Positions 47,819 through 60,936 are shown, counted from the stretch's first letter. The stretch is DNA of 64,000 nt from Symsagittifera roscoffensis (GCF_963678635.1 NC_087067.1:33516401-33580400); one strand, 5' to 3'. A program made the numbers and translations. The notes: generated by a model from the letters alone, not told the origin.

Positions 47819-48552
47819 TTTATTTAAAGCAAAAGTAATTCTTTTACTTTTATGCGCTAAGAGTTATTGCTGTTTAAAGTTCGGTGATGTCAAAAAGTTA
47901 AGCCTAATCGAGCGTGGTGCAAAAATTTTCAATGGGTCAAATTTTGGCCAAAACAAAAGAAAAGCGAAAAATTTCTTTTGCAGTATCAATTTTGCGTACA
48001 ATCAGCTGCTGATAGAACAAAAATAATGGAGATAACTTTTGGGGTCTTTGAGTTATAGCCTTTTGAATTTCGGTGATGTCAAAAAAATAAGCCCAATCGA
48101 GCCTGGTGAATTGCGCGAACGGCCATAACTTGCCCAAAAATTTTAAAATTTCCAAATTTTATTATTTGGATCACAAGATCATAGTCAAATCTTGGGGGAC
48201 TGAGAAAATGAACCAATTTCGTCGGTCCAACACAAAGTTATAAGCTTTTGAAATCTCGGTGATACCAAAAAGTTAAGCCTAATCGAGCGTGGTGCAAAAA
48301 ATGAAATTTTCAAAATTTTTGTTTTTTTTCGTTCAAAGTTCATTTTTTTCATCTTGTTTCATAAATTTGAGCTCAGGACAATTCCAACGAGCCCAAAACG
48401 ACGTTTTTAGCTCAAGTGTACGTGGAGTAATCATCAGTTAAAAATTTGGGGGGACCCGAATTTCGGCCATTTTGGACAAAAATCGGCCTAAAAGCTAACT
48501 TTTAAGTTAGTGCAATTTTCTTTCTTGCATTTTTCAAGAGAATTGGGCTGCC

Positions 48553-48647
48553 CGCCGCTGTCACAGAGTGCATTCAAAGAAAACTTATCAAATAGATTTG
48601 AATACTTACCTTTTTAATAAGTTAATCACAACATTTAGGCTAAAAGC
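48553..48647 (-). ncRNA. SL-like RNA candidate, copy 38
   Basis: Donor at 48604-48609 intact. One stem mismatch (ACCTTTTTAA), plus ACATTTAGG on the exon side. Confidence 0.38.
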
Positions 48648-48977
48648 AACTGACAGTATCCTGGCTGGTATTCAATCATATGCCACTTACAGTGGATGTG
48701 CGGCTATCATGCCATAGATGGTCATTCAAGGCACCTTGTACAAGCTCCATAGGTTTTGAACAGCTGATTTGGCCATAAAACACATTGGGCCAAAAAAATT
48801 CCAAACAATGTCAATTTTCAGTATTTTGTTTGAAATGCATAAATTATAACGTGAGCGTGCAAAATTTTACATGGTATAAGAGCATATTTTTACTCTCGCG
48901 CGAGGGCGAGTGTTTTAAAAGTAATGTACATAGACCTAAGCTAGTAAGGATATAAATGAAAGCGGAGTAACTCAAAT

Positions 48978-49096
48978 GCCTACGACCATACCATGTTGAA
49001 TGCACCGGTTCTCATCCGATCACCGAAGTTAAGCAACATTGGGCCTGGTTAGTACTTGGATGGGAGACCGCCTGGGAACACCAGGTGTTGTAGGCT
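48978..49096 (+). rRNA. 5S rRNA: 5S rRNA gene 38
   Basis: G37A (CTCATCC) in the region before box A. Confidence 0.96.
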
Positions 49097-49831
49097 TTTA
49101 TTTAAAGCAAAAGTAATTCTTTTACTTTTATGCGCTAAGAGTTATTGCTGTTTAAAGTTCGGTGATGTCAAAAAGTTAAGCCTAATCGAGCGTGGTGCAA
49201 AAATTTTCAATGGGTCAAATTTTGGCCAAAACAAAAGAAAACCGAAAAATTTCTTTTGCAGTATCAATTTTGTGTACAATCAGCTGCTGATAGGTCAAAA
49301 ATAATGGAGATAACTTTTGGGGTCTTTGAGTTATAGCCTTTTGAATTTCGGTGATGTCAAAAAAATAAGCCCAATCGAGCCTGGTGAATTGCGCGAACGG
49401 CCATAACTTGCCCAAAAATTTTAAAATTTCCAAATTTTATTATTTGGATCACAAGATCATAGTCAAATCTTGGGGGACTGAGAAAATGAACCAATTTCGT
49501 CGGTCCAACACAAAGTTATAAGCTTTTGAAATCTCGGTTATACCAAAAAGTTAAGCCTAATCGAGCGTGGTGCAAAAAATGAAATTTTCAAAATTTTTGT
49601 TTTTTTTTTCGTTCAAAGTTCATTTTGTTTCAGCTTGTTTCATAAATTTGAGCTCAGGACAATTCCAACGAGCCCAAAACGACGTTTGTAGCTCAAGTGT
49701 ACGTGGAGTAATCATCAGTTGAAAATTTGGGGGGACCCGAATTTCGGCCATTTTGGACGAAAATCGGCCTAAAAGCTAACTTTTAAGTTATGCAATTTTT
49801 TTCTTGCATTTTTCAAGAGAATTGGGCTGCC

Positions 49832-49926
49832 CTCCGCTGTCGCAGAGTGCATTCAAAGAAAACTTATCAAATAGATTTGAATACTTACCTATTTAATAAG
49901 TTTATCACAACAATTAGGCTAAAAGC
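49832..49926 (-). ncRNA. SL-like RNA candidate, copy 39
   Basis: Matches the reference copy, donor at 49883-49888. Confidence 0.42.
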
Positions 49927-50256
49927 AACTGACAGTATCCTGGCTGGTATTCAATCATATGCCACTTACAGTGGATGTGCGGCTATCATGCCATAGATGG
50001 TCATTCAAGGCACCTTGTACACGCTCCATAGGTTTTGACCAGCTGATTTGGCCATAAAACACATTGGGCCAAAAAAATTCCAAACAATGTCAATTTTCAG
50101 TATTTTGTTTGAAATGCATAAATTATAACGTGAGCGTGCAAAATTTTACATGGTATAAGAGCATATTTTTACTCTCGCGCGAGGGCGAGTGTTTTAAAAG
50201 TAATGTACATAGACATAAGCTAATAAGGATATAAATGAAAGCGGAGTAACTCAAAT

Positions 50257-50375
50257 GCCTACGACCATACCATGTTGAATGCACCGGTTCTCGTCCGATC
50301 ACCGAAGTTAAGCAACATTGGGCCTGGTTAGTACTTGGATGGGAGACCGCCTGGGAACACCAGGTGTTGTAGGCT
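50257..50375 (+). rRNA. 5S rRNA: 5S rRNA gene 39
   Basis: Consensus copy. Confidence 0.98.
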
Positions 50376-51112
50376 TTTATTTAAAGCAAAAGTAATTCTT
50401 TTACTTTTATGCGCTAAGAGTTATTGCTGTTTAAAGTTCGGTGATGTCAAAAAGTTAAGCCTAATCGAGCGTGGTGCAAAAATTTTCAATGGGTCAAATT
50501 TTGGCCAAAACAAAATAAAACCGAAAAATTTCTTTTGCAGTATCAATTTTGTGTACAATCAGCTGCTGATAGGTCAAAAATGCTGGAGATAAATTTTGGG
50601 GTCTTTGAGTTATAGCCTTTTGAATTTCGGTGATGTCAAAAAAATAAGCCCAATCGAGCCTGGTGAATTGCGCGAACGGCCATAACTTATCCAAAAATTT
50701 TAAAATTTCCAAATTTTATTATTTGGATCACAAGATCATACTCAAATCTTGGGGGACTGAGAAAATGAACCAATTTCGTCGGTCCAACACAAAGTTATGA
50801 GCTTTTGAAATCTCGGTGATACCAAAAAGCTAAGCCTAATCGAGCGTGGTGCAAAAAATGAAATTTTCAAAAATTTTTGATTTTTTTTTCGTTCAAAGTT
50901 CATTTTTTTCATCTTGTTTCATAAATTTGAGCTCAGGACAATTCCAACGAGCCCAAAACGACGTTTGTAGCTCAAGTGTACGTGGAGTAATCATCAGTTG
51001 AAAATTTGGGGGGACCCGAATTTCGGCCATTTTGGACGAAAATCGGCCTAAAAGCTAACTTTCAAGTTAGTGCAATTTTCTTTCTTGCATTTTTCAAGAG
51101 AATTGGGCTGCC

Positions 51113-51207
51113 CGCCGATGTCACAGAGTGCATTCAAAGAAAACTTATCAAATAGATTTGAATACTTACCTATTTAATAAGTTAATCACAACATTTAGGC
51201 TAAAAGC
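51113..51207 (-). ncRNA. SL-like RNA candidate, copy 40
   Basis: Donor at 51164-51169 and stem intact. The second hairpin is altered (CGCCGATGTCACAGAG). Confidence 0.38.
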
Positions 51208-51537
51208 AACTGACAGTATCCTGGCTGGTATTCAATCATATGCCACTTACAGTGGATGTGCGGCTATTATGCCATAGATGGTCATTCAAGGCACCTTGTA
51301 CACGCTCATTAGGTTTTGACCAGCTGATTTGGCCATAAAACACATTGGGCCAAAAAAATTCCAAACAATGTCAATTTTCAGTATTTTGTTTGAAATGCAT
51401 AAATTATAACGTGAGCGTGCAAAATTTTACATGGTATCAGAGCATATTTTTACTCTCGCGCGAGGGCCAGTGTTTTAAAAGTAATGTACATAGACATAAG
51501 CTAGTAAGGATATAAATGAAAGCGGAGTAACTCAAAT

Positions 51538-51656
51538 GCCTACGACCATACCATGTTGAATGCACCGGTTCTCGTCCGATCACCGAAGTTAAGCAACATT
51601 GGGCCTGGTTAGTACTTGGATGGGAGACCGGCTGGGAACACCAGGTGTTGTAGGCT
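51538..51656 (+). rRNA. 5S rRNA: 5S rRNA gene 40
   Basis: C94G within box C (ACCGGCTGG). Confidence 0.96.
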
Positions 51657-52395
51657 TTTATTTAAAGCAAAAGTAATTCTTTTACTTTTATGCGCTAAGC
51701 GTTATTGCTGTTTAAAGTTCGGTGATGTCAAAAAGTTAAGCCTAATCGAGCGTGGTGCAAAAATTTTCAATGGGTCAAATTTTGGCCAAAACAAAAGAAA
51801 ACCGAAAAATTTCTTTTGCAGTATCAATTTTGTGTACAATCAGCTGCTGATAGGTCAAAAATAATGGAGATAACTTTTGGGGTCTTTGAGTTATAGCCTT
51901 TTGAATTTCGGTGATGTCAAAAAAATAAGCCCAATCGAGCCTGGTGAATTGAATTGCGCGAACGGCCATAACTTGCCCAAAAATTTTAAAATTTCCAAAT
52001 TTTATTATTTGGATCACAAGATCATAGTCAAATCTTGGGGGACTGAGAAAATGAACCAATTTCGTCGGTCCAACACAAAGTTATAAGCTTTTGAAATCTC
52101 GGTGATACCAAAAAGTTAAGCCTAATCGAGCGTGGTGCAAAAAATGAAATTTTCAAAATTTTTGTTTTTTTTTCGTTCAAAGTTCATTTTTTTCATCTTG
52201 TTTTATAAATTTGAGCTCAGGAAAATTCCAACGAGCCCAAAACGACGTTTGTAGCTCAAGTGTACGTGGAGTAATCATCAGTTGAAAATTTGGGGGAACC
52301 CGAATTTCGGCCATTTTGGACGAAAATCGGCCTAAAAGCTAACTTTTAAGTTAGTGCAATTTTTTTCTTGCATTTTTCAAGAGAATTGGGCTGCC

Positions 52396-52490
52396 CTCCG
52401 CTGTCGCAGAGTGCATTCAAAGAAAACTTATCAAAAAGATTTGAATTCTTAACTATTTAATAAGTTTATCACAACAATTAGGCTAAAAGC
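52396..52490 (-). pseudogene. SL-like block with destroyed donor, copy 41
   Basis: The donor G is changed, so the - strand reads AG/TTAAGA (52447-52452). This is the only copy that loses the GT. A stem base is also changed (AAAAAG). Confidence 0.4.
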
Positions 52491-52821
52491 AACTGACAGT
52501 ATCCTGGCTGGTATTCAATCATATGCCACTTACAGTGGATGTGCGGCTATCATGCCATAGATGGTCATTCAAGGCACCTTGTACACGCTCCATAGGTTTT
52601 GAACAGCTGATTTGGCCATAAAACACATTGGGCCAAAAAAAATTCCAAACAATGTCAATTTTCAGTATTTTGTTTGAAATGCATAAATTATAACGTGAGC
52701 GTGCAAAATTTTACATGGTATAAGAGCATATTTTTACTCTCGCGCGAGGGCGAGTGTTTTAAAAGTAAGGTACATAGACATAAGCTAGTAAGGATATAAA
52801 TGAAAGCGGAGTAACTCAAAT

Positions 52822-52940
52822 GCCTACGACCATACCATGTTGAATGCACCGGTTCTCGTCCGATCACCGAAGTTAAGCAACATTGGGCCTGGTTAGTACT
52901 TGGATGGGAGACCGCCTGGGAACACCAGGTGTTGTAGGCT
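52822..52940 (+). rRNA. 5S rRNA: 5S rRNA gene 41
   Basis: Consensus copy. Confidence 0.98.
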
Positions 52941-53672
52941 TTTATTTAAAGCAAAAGTAATTCTTTTACTTTTATGCGCTAAGAGTTATTGCTGTTTAAA
53001 GTTCGGTGATGTCAAAAAGTTAAGCCTAATCGAGCTTGGTGCAAAAATTTTCAATGGGTCAAATTTTGGCCAAAACAAAAGAAAACCGAAAAATTTCTTT
53101 TGCAGTATCAATTTTGTGTACAATTAGCTGCTGATAGGTCAAAAATAATGGAGATAACTTTTGGGGTCTTTGAGTTATAGCCTTTTGAATTTCGGTGATG
53201 TCAAAAAAAAAGCCCAATCGAGCCTGGTGAATTGCGCGAATGGCCATAACTTGCCCAAAATTTTTAAAATTTCCAAATTTTATTATTTGGATCACAAGAT
53301 CATAGTCAAATCTTGGGGGACTGAGAAAATGAACCAATTTCGTCGGTCCAACACAAAGTTATAAGCTTTTGAAATCTCGGTGATACCAAAAACTTAAGCC
53401 TAATCGAGCGTGGTGCAAAAAATGAAATTTTCAAAATTTTTGATTTTTTTCCTTCAAAGTTCATTTTTTTCATCTTGTTTCATAAATTTGAGCTCAGGAA
53501 AATTCGAACGAGCCCAAAACGACGTTTGTAGCTCAAGTGTACGTGGAGTAATCATCAGTTAAAAATTTGGGGGGACCCGAATTTCGGCCATTTTGGACGA
53601 AAATCGGCCTAAAAGCTAACTTTTAAGTAAGTGCAATTTTTTTCTTGCATCTTTCAAGAGAATTGGGCTGCC

Positions 53673-53767
53673 CTCCGCTGTCGCAGAGTGCATTCAAAGA
53701 AAACTTATCAAATAGATTTGAATACTTACCTAATTAATAAGTTTATCACAACAATTAGGCTAAAAGC
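53673..53767 (-). ncRNA. SL-like RNA candidate, copy 42
   Basis: Donor at 53724-53729 intact. One stem mismatch (CCTAATTAA). Confidence 0.38.
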
Positions 53768-54097
53768 AACTGACAGTATCCTGGCTGGTATTCAATCATA
53801 TGCCACTTACAGTGGATGTGCGGCTATCATGCCATAGATGGTCATTCAAGGCACCTTGTACACGCTCCATAGGTTTCGACCAGCTGATTTGGCCATAAAA
53901 CACATTGGGCCAAAAAAATTCCAAACAATGTCAATTTTCAGTATTTTGTTTGAAATGCATAAATTATAACGTGAGCGTGCAAAATTTTACATGGTATAAG
54001 AGCATATTTTTACTCTCGCGCGAGGGCGAGTGTTTTAAAAGTAATGTACATAGACATAAGCTAGTAAGGATATACATGAAAGCGGAGTAACTCAAAT

Positions 54098-54216
54098 GCC
54101 TACGACCATACCATGTTGAATGCACCGGATCTCGTCCGATCACCGAAGTTAAGCAACATTGGGCCTGGTTAGTACTTGGATGGGAGACCGCCTGGGAACA
54201 CCAGGTGTTGTAGGCT
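54098..54216 (+). rRNA. 5S rRNA: 5S rRNA gene 42
   Basis: T32A (CCGGATCTC). The upstream element reads TATACAT instead of TATAAAT. Confidence 0.96.
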
Positions 54217-54913
54217 TTTATTTAAAGCAAAAGTAATTCTTTTACTTTTATGCGCTAAGAGTTATTGCTGTTTAAAGTTCGGTGATGTCAAAAAGTTAAG
54301 CCTAATCGAGCGTGGTGCAAAAATTTTCAATGGGTCAAATTTTGGCCAAAACAAAAGAAAACCGAAAATTTTCTTTAGCAGTATCAATTTTGTGTACAAT
54401 CAGCTGCTGATAGGTCAAAAATAATGGAGATAACTTTTGGGGTCTTTGAGTTATAGCCTTTTGAATTTCGGTGATGTCAAAAAAATAAGCCCAATCGAGC
54501 CTGGTGAATTGCGCGAACGGCCATAACTTGCCCAAAAATTTTAAAATTTCCAAATTTTATTATTTGGATCACAAGATCATAGTCAAATCTTGGGGGACTG
54601 AGAAAATGAACCAATTTCGTCGGTCCAACACAAAGTTATAAGCTTTTGAAATCTCGGTGATACCAAAAAGTTAAGCCTAATCGAGCGTGGTGCAAAAAAT
54701 GATATTTTCAAAACTTTTGTTTTTTTTTCGTTCAAAGTTCATTTTTTTCATCTTGTTTCATAAATTTGAGCTCAGGACAATTCCAACGAGCCCAAAACGA
54801 CGTTTGTAGCTCAAGTGTACGTGGAGTAATCATCAGTTGAAAATTTGGGGGGACCCGAATTTCGGCCATTTTGGACGAAAATCGGCCTAAAAGCTAACTT
54901 TTAAGAGTGCATT

Positions 54914-55003
54914 CTGTCGCAGAGTGCATTCAAAGAAAACTTATCAAATATATTTGAATACTTACCAATTTAATAAGTTTATCACAACAATTAGGCTAAA
55001 AGC
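54914..55003 (-). pseudogene. SL-like block truncated by 42-bp deletion, copy 43
   Basis: A deletion of about 42 bp near 54905-54914 removes half of the second hairpin and all sequence beyond it. Donor GTAAGT is still present, but the stem is weakened by two changes. Confidence 0.4.
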
Positions 55004-55333
55004 AACTAACAGTATCCTGGCTGGTATTCAATCATATGCCACTTACAGTGGATGTGCGGCTATCATGCCATAGATGGTCATTCAAGGCACCTTGTACACG
55101 CTCCATAGGTTTTGACCAGCTGATTTGGCCATAAAATACATTGGGCCAAAAAAATTCCAAACAATGTCAATTTTCAGTATTTTGTTTGAAATGCATAAAT
55201 TATAACGTGAGCGTGCAAAATTTTACATGGTATAAGAGCATATTTTTACTCTCGCGCGAGGGCGAGTGTTTTAAAAGAAAGGTACATAGACATAAGCTAC
55301 TAAGGATATAAATGAAAGCGGAGTAACTCAAAT

Positions 55334-55452
55334 GCCTACGACCATACCATGTTGAATGCACCGGTTCTCGTCCGATCACCGAAGTTAAGCAACATTGGGC
55401 CTGGTTAGTACTTGGATGGGAGACCGCCTGGGAACACCAGGTGTTGTAGGCT
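55334..55452 (+). rRNA. 5S rRNA: 5S rRNA gene 43
   Basis: Consensus copy. Its downstream spacer holds the triplicated block. Confidence 0.98.
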
Positions 55453-55566
55453 TTTATTTAAAGCAAAAGTAATTCTTTTACTTTTATGCGCTAAGAGTTA
55501 TTGCTGTTTAAAGTTCGGTGATGTCAAAAAGTTAAGCCTAATCGAGCGTGGTGCAAAAATTTTCAA

Positions 55567-56935
55567 TGGGTCAAATTTTGGCCAAAACAAAAGAAAACCG
55601 AAAAATTTCTTTTGCAGTATCAATTTTTTGTACAATCAGCTGCTGATAGGTCAAAAATAATGGAGATAACTTTTGGGGTCTTTGAGTTATAGCCTTTTGA
55701 ATTTCGGTGATGTCAAAAAAGTAAGCCCAATCGAGCCTGGTGAATTGAATTGCGCGAACGGCCATAACTTGCCCAAAAATTTTAAAATTTCCAAATTTTA
55801 TTATTTGGATCACAAGATCATAGTCAAATCTTGGGGGACTGAGAAAATGAACCAATTTCGTCGGCCCAACACAAAGTTATACGCTTTTGAAATCTCGGTG
55901 ATACCAAAAAGTTAAGCCTAATCGAGAGTGGTGCAAAAAATGAAATTTTCAAAATTTTTGTTTTTTTTTCGTTCAAAGTTCATTTTTTTCATCTTGTTTC
56001 ATAAATTTGAGCTCAGGAAATGGGTCAATGGGTCAAATTTTGGCCAAAACAAAAGAAAACCGAAAAATTTCTTTTGCAGTATCAATTTTGTGTACAATCA
56101 GCTGCTGATAGGTCAAAAATAATGGAGATAACTTTTGGGGTCTTTGAGTTATAGCCTTTTGAATTTCGGCGATGTCAAAAAAATAAGCCCAATCGAGCCT
56201 GGTGAATGGCGCGAACGGCCATAACTTGCCCAAAAATTTTAAAATTTCCAAATTTTATTATTTGGATCACAAGATCATAGTCGAATCTTGGGGGACTGAG
56301 AAAATGAACCAATTTCGTCGGTCCAACACAAAGTTATAAGCTTTTGAAATCTCGGTGATACCAAAAAGTTAAGCCTTATCGAGCGTGGCGCAAAAAATGA
56401 AATTTTCAAAATTTTTGATTTTTTTCGTTCAAAGTTCATTTTTTTCATCTTGTTTCATAAATTTGAGCTCAGGAAATGGGTCAATGGGTCAAATTTTGGC
56501 CAAAACAAAAGAAAACCGAAAAATTTCTTTTGCAGTATCAATTTTGTGTACAATCAGCTGCTGATAGGTCAAAAATAATGGAGATAACTTTTGGGGTCTT
56601 TGAGTTATAGCCTTTTGAATTTCGGTGATGTCAAAAAAATAAGCCCAATCGAGCCTGGTGAATGGCGCGAACGGCCATAACTTGCCCAAAAATTTTAAAA
56701 TTTCCAAATTTTATTATTTGGATCACAAGATCATAGTCGAATCTTGGGGGACTGAGAAAATGAACCAATTTCGTCGGTCCAACACAAAGTTATAAGCTTT
56801 TGAAATCTCGGTGATACCAAAAAGTTAAGCCTAATCGAGCGTGGCGCAAAAAATGAAATTTTCAAAATTTTTGATTTTTTTCAATCAAAGTTCATTTTTT
56901 TTCATCTTGTTTCATAAATTTGAGCTCAGGACAAT
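55567..56935 (+). repeat. Tandem triplication of a 456-bp spacer block
   Basis: The block from TGGGTCAAATTTTGG to CTCAGGAAA, containing sub-repeats B and C but no 5S gene, is present three times (starting near 55567, 56029 and 56485). Both novel junctions have the same added 8 bp TGGGTCAA, so one rearranged junction was copied. Copies 2 and 3 share GAATGGCGCG and TAGTCGAATC with the next two spacers. Confidence 0.92.
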
Positions 56936-57105
56936 TCCAACGAGCCCAAAACGACGTTTGTAGCTCAAGTGTACGTGGAGTAATCATCAGTTGAAAATTT
57001 GGGGGGACCCGAATTTCGGCCATTTTGGACGAAAATCGGCCTAAAAGCTAACTTTTAACTTAGTGCAATTTTTTTTCTTGCATTTTTCAAGAGAATTGGG
57101 CTGCC

Positions 57106-57200
57106 CTCCGCTGTCGCAGAGTGCATTCAAAGAAAACTTATCAAATAGATTTGAATACTTACCTATTTAATAAATTTATCACAACAATTAGGCTAAAAGC
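57106..57200 (-). ncRNA. SL-like RNA candidate, copy 44
   Basis: Donor at 57157-57162 intact. One stem pair becomes U-G (AATAAATTT), as in copy 7. Confidence 0.4.
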
Positions 57201-57530
57201 AACTGACAGTATCCTAGCTGGTGTTCAATCATATGCCACTTACAGTGGATGTGCGCCTATCAAGCCATAGATGGTCATTCAAGGCACCTTGTACACGTTC
57301 CATAGGTTTTGACCAGCTGATTTGGCCATAAAACACATTGGGCCAAAAAAATTCCAAACAATGTCAATTTTCAGTATTTTGTTTGAAATGCATAAATTAT
57401 AACGTGAGCATGCAAAATTTTACATGGTATAAGAGCATATTTTTACTCTCGCGCGAGGGCGAGTGTTTTAAAAGTAATGTACATAGACATAAGCTAGTAA
57501 GGATATAAATGAAAGCGGAGTAACTCAAAT

Positions 57531-57649
57531 GCCTACGACCATACCATGTTGAATGCACCGGTTCTCGTCCGATCACCGAAGTTAAGCAACATTGGGCCTG
57601 GTTAGTACTTGGATGGGAGACCGCCTGGGAACACCAGGTGTTGTAGGCT
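57531..57649 (+). rRNA. 5S rRNA: 5S rRNA gene 44
   Basis: Consensus copy. Confidence 0.98.
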
Positions 57650-58383
57650 TTTATTTAAAGCAAAAGTAATTCTTTTACTTTTATGCGCTAAGAGTTATTG
57701 CTGTTTAAATTTCGGTGATGTCAAAAAGTTAAGCCTAATCGAGCGTGGTGCAAAAATTTTCAATGGGTCAAATTTTGGCCAAAACAAAAGAAAACCGAAA
57801 AATTTCTTTTGCAGTATCAATTTTGTAACTAATCAGCTGCTGATAGGTCAAAAATAATGGAGATAACTTTTGGGGTCTTTGAGTTATAGCCTTTTGAATT
57901 TCGGTGATGTCAAAAAAATAAGCCCAATCGAGCCTGGTGAATGGCGCGAACGGCCATAACTTGCCCAAAAATTTTAAAATTTCCAAATTTTATTATTTGG
58001 ATCACAAGATCATAGTCGAATCTTGGGGGACTGAGAAAATGAACCAATTTCGTCGGTCCAACACAAAGTTATAAGCTTTTGAAATCTCGGTGATACCAAA
58101 AAGTTAAGCCTAATCGAGCGTGGCGCAAAAAATGAAATTTTCAAAATTTTTGATTTTTTTCAATCAAAGTTCATTTTTTTCATCTTGTTTCATAAATTTG
58201 AGCTCAGGAAAATTCCAACGAGCCCAAAACGACGTTTGTAGCTCAAGTGTACGTGGAGTAATCATCAGTTGAAAATTTGGGGGGACCCGAATTTCGGCCA
58301 TTTTGGACGAAAATCGGCCTAAAAGCTAACTTTTAACTTAGTGCAATTTTTTTTCTTGCATTTTTCAAGAGAATTGGGCTGCC

Positions 58384-58478
58384 CTCCGCTGTCGCAGAGT
58401 GCATTCAAAGAAAACTTATCAAATAGATTTGAATACTTACCTATTTAATAAGTTTATCACAACAATTAGGCTAAAAGC
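58384..58478 (-). ncRNA. SL-like RNA candidate, copy 45
   Basis: Matches the reference copy, donor at 58435-58440. Confidence 0.42.
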
Positions 58479-58808
58479 AACTGACAGTATCCTGGCTGGT
58501 ATTCAATCATATGCCACTTACAGTGGATGTGCGGCTATCATGCCATAGATGGTCATTCAAGGCACCTTGTACCCGCTCCATAGGTTTTGACCAGCTGATT
58601 TGGCCATAAAACACATTGGGCCAAAAAAATTCCAAACAATGTCAATTTTCAGTATTTTGTTTGAAATGCATAAATTATAACGTGAGCATGCAAAATTTTA
58701 CATGGTATAAGAGCATATTTTTACTCTCGCGCGAGGGCGAGTGTTTTAAAAGTAATGTACATAGACATAAGCTAGTAAGGATATAAATGAAAGCGGAGTA
58801 ACTCAAAT

Positions 58809-58927
58809 GCCTACGACCATACCATGTTGAATGCACCGGTTCTCGTCCGATCACCGAAGTTAAGCAACATTGGGCCTGGTTAGTACTTGGATGGGAGACC
58901 GCCTGGGAACACCAGGTGTTGTAGGCT
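58809..58927 (+). rRNA. 5S rRNA: 5S rRNA gene 45
   Basis: Consensus copy. Confidence 0.98.
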
Positions 58928-59660
58928 TTTATTTAAAGCAAAAGTAATTCTTTTACTTTTATGCGCTAAGAGTTATTGCTGTTTAAAGTTCGGTGATGTC
59001 AAAAAGTTAAGCCTAATCGAGCGTGGTGCAAAAATTTTCAATGGGTCAAATTTTGGCCAAAACAAAAGAAAACCGAAAAATTTCTTTTGCAGTATCAATT
59101 TTGTAACTAATCAGCTGCTGATAGGTCAAAAATAATGGAGATAACTTTTGGGGTCTTTGAGTTATAGCCTTTTGAATTTCGGTGATGTCAAAAAAATAAG
59201 CCCAATCGAGCCTGGTGAATGGCGCGAACGGCCATAACTTGCCCAAAAATTTTAAAATTTCCAAATTTTATTATTTGGATCACAAGATCATAGTCGAATC
59301 TTGGGGGACTGAGAAAATGAACCAATTTCGTCGGTCCAACACAAAGTTATAAGCTTTTGAAATCTCGGTGATACCAAAAACTTAAGCCTAATCGAGCGTG
59401 GTGCAAAAAATGAAATTTTCAAAATTTTTGATTTTTTTCCTTCAAAGTTCATTTTTTTCATCTTGTTTAATAAATTTGAGCTCAGGAAAATTCGAACGAG
59501 CCCAAAACGACGTTTGTAGCTCAAGTGTACGTGGAGTAATCATCAGTTAAAAATTTGGGGGGACCCGAATTTCGGCCATTTTGGACGAAAATCGGCCTAA
59601 AAGCTAACTTTTAAGTAGTGCAATTTTTTTTCTTGCATTTTTCAAGAGAATTGGGCTGCC

Positions 59661-59755
59661 CTCCGCTGTCGCAGAGTGCATTCAAAGAAAACTTATCAAA
59701 TAGATTTGAATACTTACCTATTTAATAAGTTTATCACAACAATTAGGCTAAAAGC
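59661..59755 (-). ncRNA. SL-like RNA candidate, copy 46
   Basis: Matches the reference copy, donor at 59712-59717. Confidence 0.42.
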
Positions 59756-60084
59756 AACTGACAGTATCCTGGCTGGTATTCAATCATATGCCACTTACAG
59801 TGGATGTGCGGCTATCATGCCATAGATGGTCATTTAAGGCACCTTGTACACGCTCCATAGGTTTTGACCAGCTGATTTGGCCATAAAACACATTGGGCCA
59901 AAAAAATTCCAAACAATGTCAATTTTCAGTATTTTGTTTGAAATGCATAAATTATACGTGAGCATGCAAAATTTTACATGGTATAAGAGCATATTTTTAC
60001 TCTCGCGCGAGGGCGAGTGTTTTAAAAGTAATGTACTTAGACATAAGCTAGTAAGGATATAAATGAAAGCGGAGTAACTCAAAT

Positions 60085-60203
60085 GCCTACGACCATACCA
60101 TGTTGAATGCACCGGTTCTCGTCCGATCACCGAAGTTAAGCAACATTGGGCCTGGTTAGTACTTGGATGGGAGACCGCCTGGGAACACCAGGTGTTGTAG
60201 GCT
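60085..60203 (+). rRNA. 5S rRNA: 5S rRNA gene 46
   Basis: Consensus copy. Confidence 0.98.
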
Positions 60204-60936
60204 TTTATTTAAAGCAAAAGTAATTCTTTTACTTTTATGCGCTAAGAGTTATTGCTGTTTAAAGTTCGGTGATGTCAAAAAGTTAAGCCTAATCGAGCGT
60301 GGTGCAAAAATTTTCAATGGGTCAAATTTTGGCCAAAACAAAAGAAAACCAAGAAATTTCTTTTGCAGTATCAATTTTGTGTACAATCAGCTGCTGATAG
60401 GTGAAAAATAATGGAGATAACTTTTGGGGTCTTTGAGTTATAGCCTTTTGAATTTCGGTGATGTCAAAAAAATAGGCCCAATCGAGCCTGGTGAATTGCG
60501 CGAACGGCCATAACTTGCCCAAAAATTTTAAAATTTCCAAATTTTATTATTTGGATCACAAGATCATAGTCAAATCTTGGGGGACTGAGAAACTTAACCA
60601 ATTTCGTCGGTCCAACACAAAGTTATAAGCTTTTGAAATCTCGGTGATACCAAAAAGTTAAGCCTAATCGAGCGTGGTGCAAAAAATGAAATTTTCAAAA
60701 TTTTTGTTTTTTGTCGTCAAAGTTCATTTTTTTCATCTTGTTTCATAAATTTGAGCTCAGGACAATTCCAACGAGCTCAAAACGACGTTTGTAGCTCAAG
60801 TGTACGTGGAGTAATCATCAGTTGAAAATTTGGGGGGACCCGAATTTCGGCCAATTTGGACGAAAATCGGCCTAAAAGCTAACTTTTAAGTTAGTGCAAT
60901 TTTTTTTCTTGCATTTTTCAATAGAATTGGGCTGCC

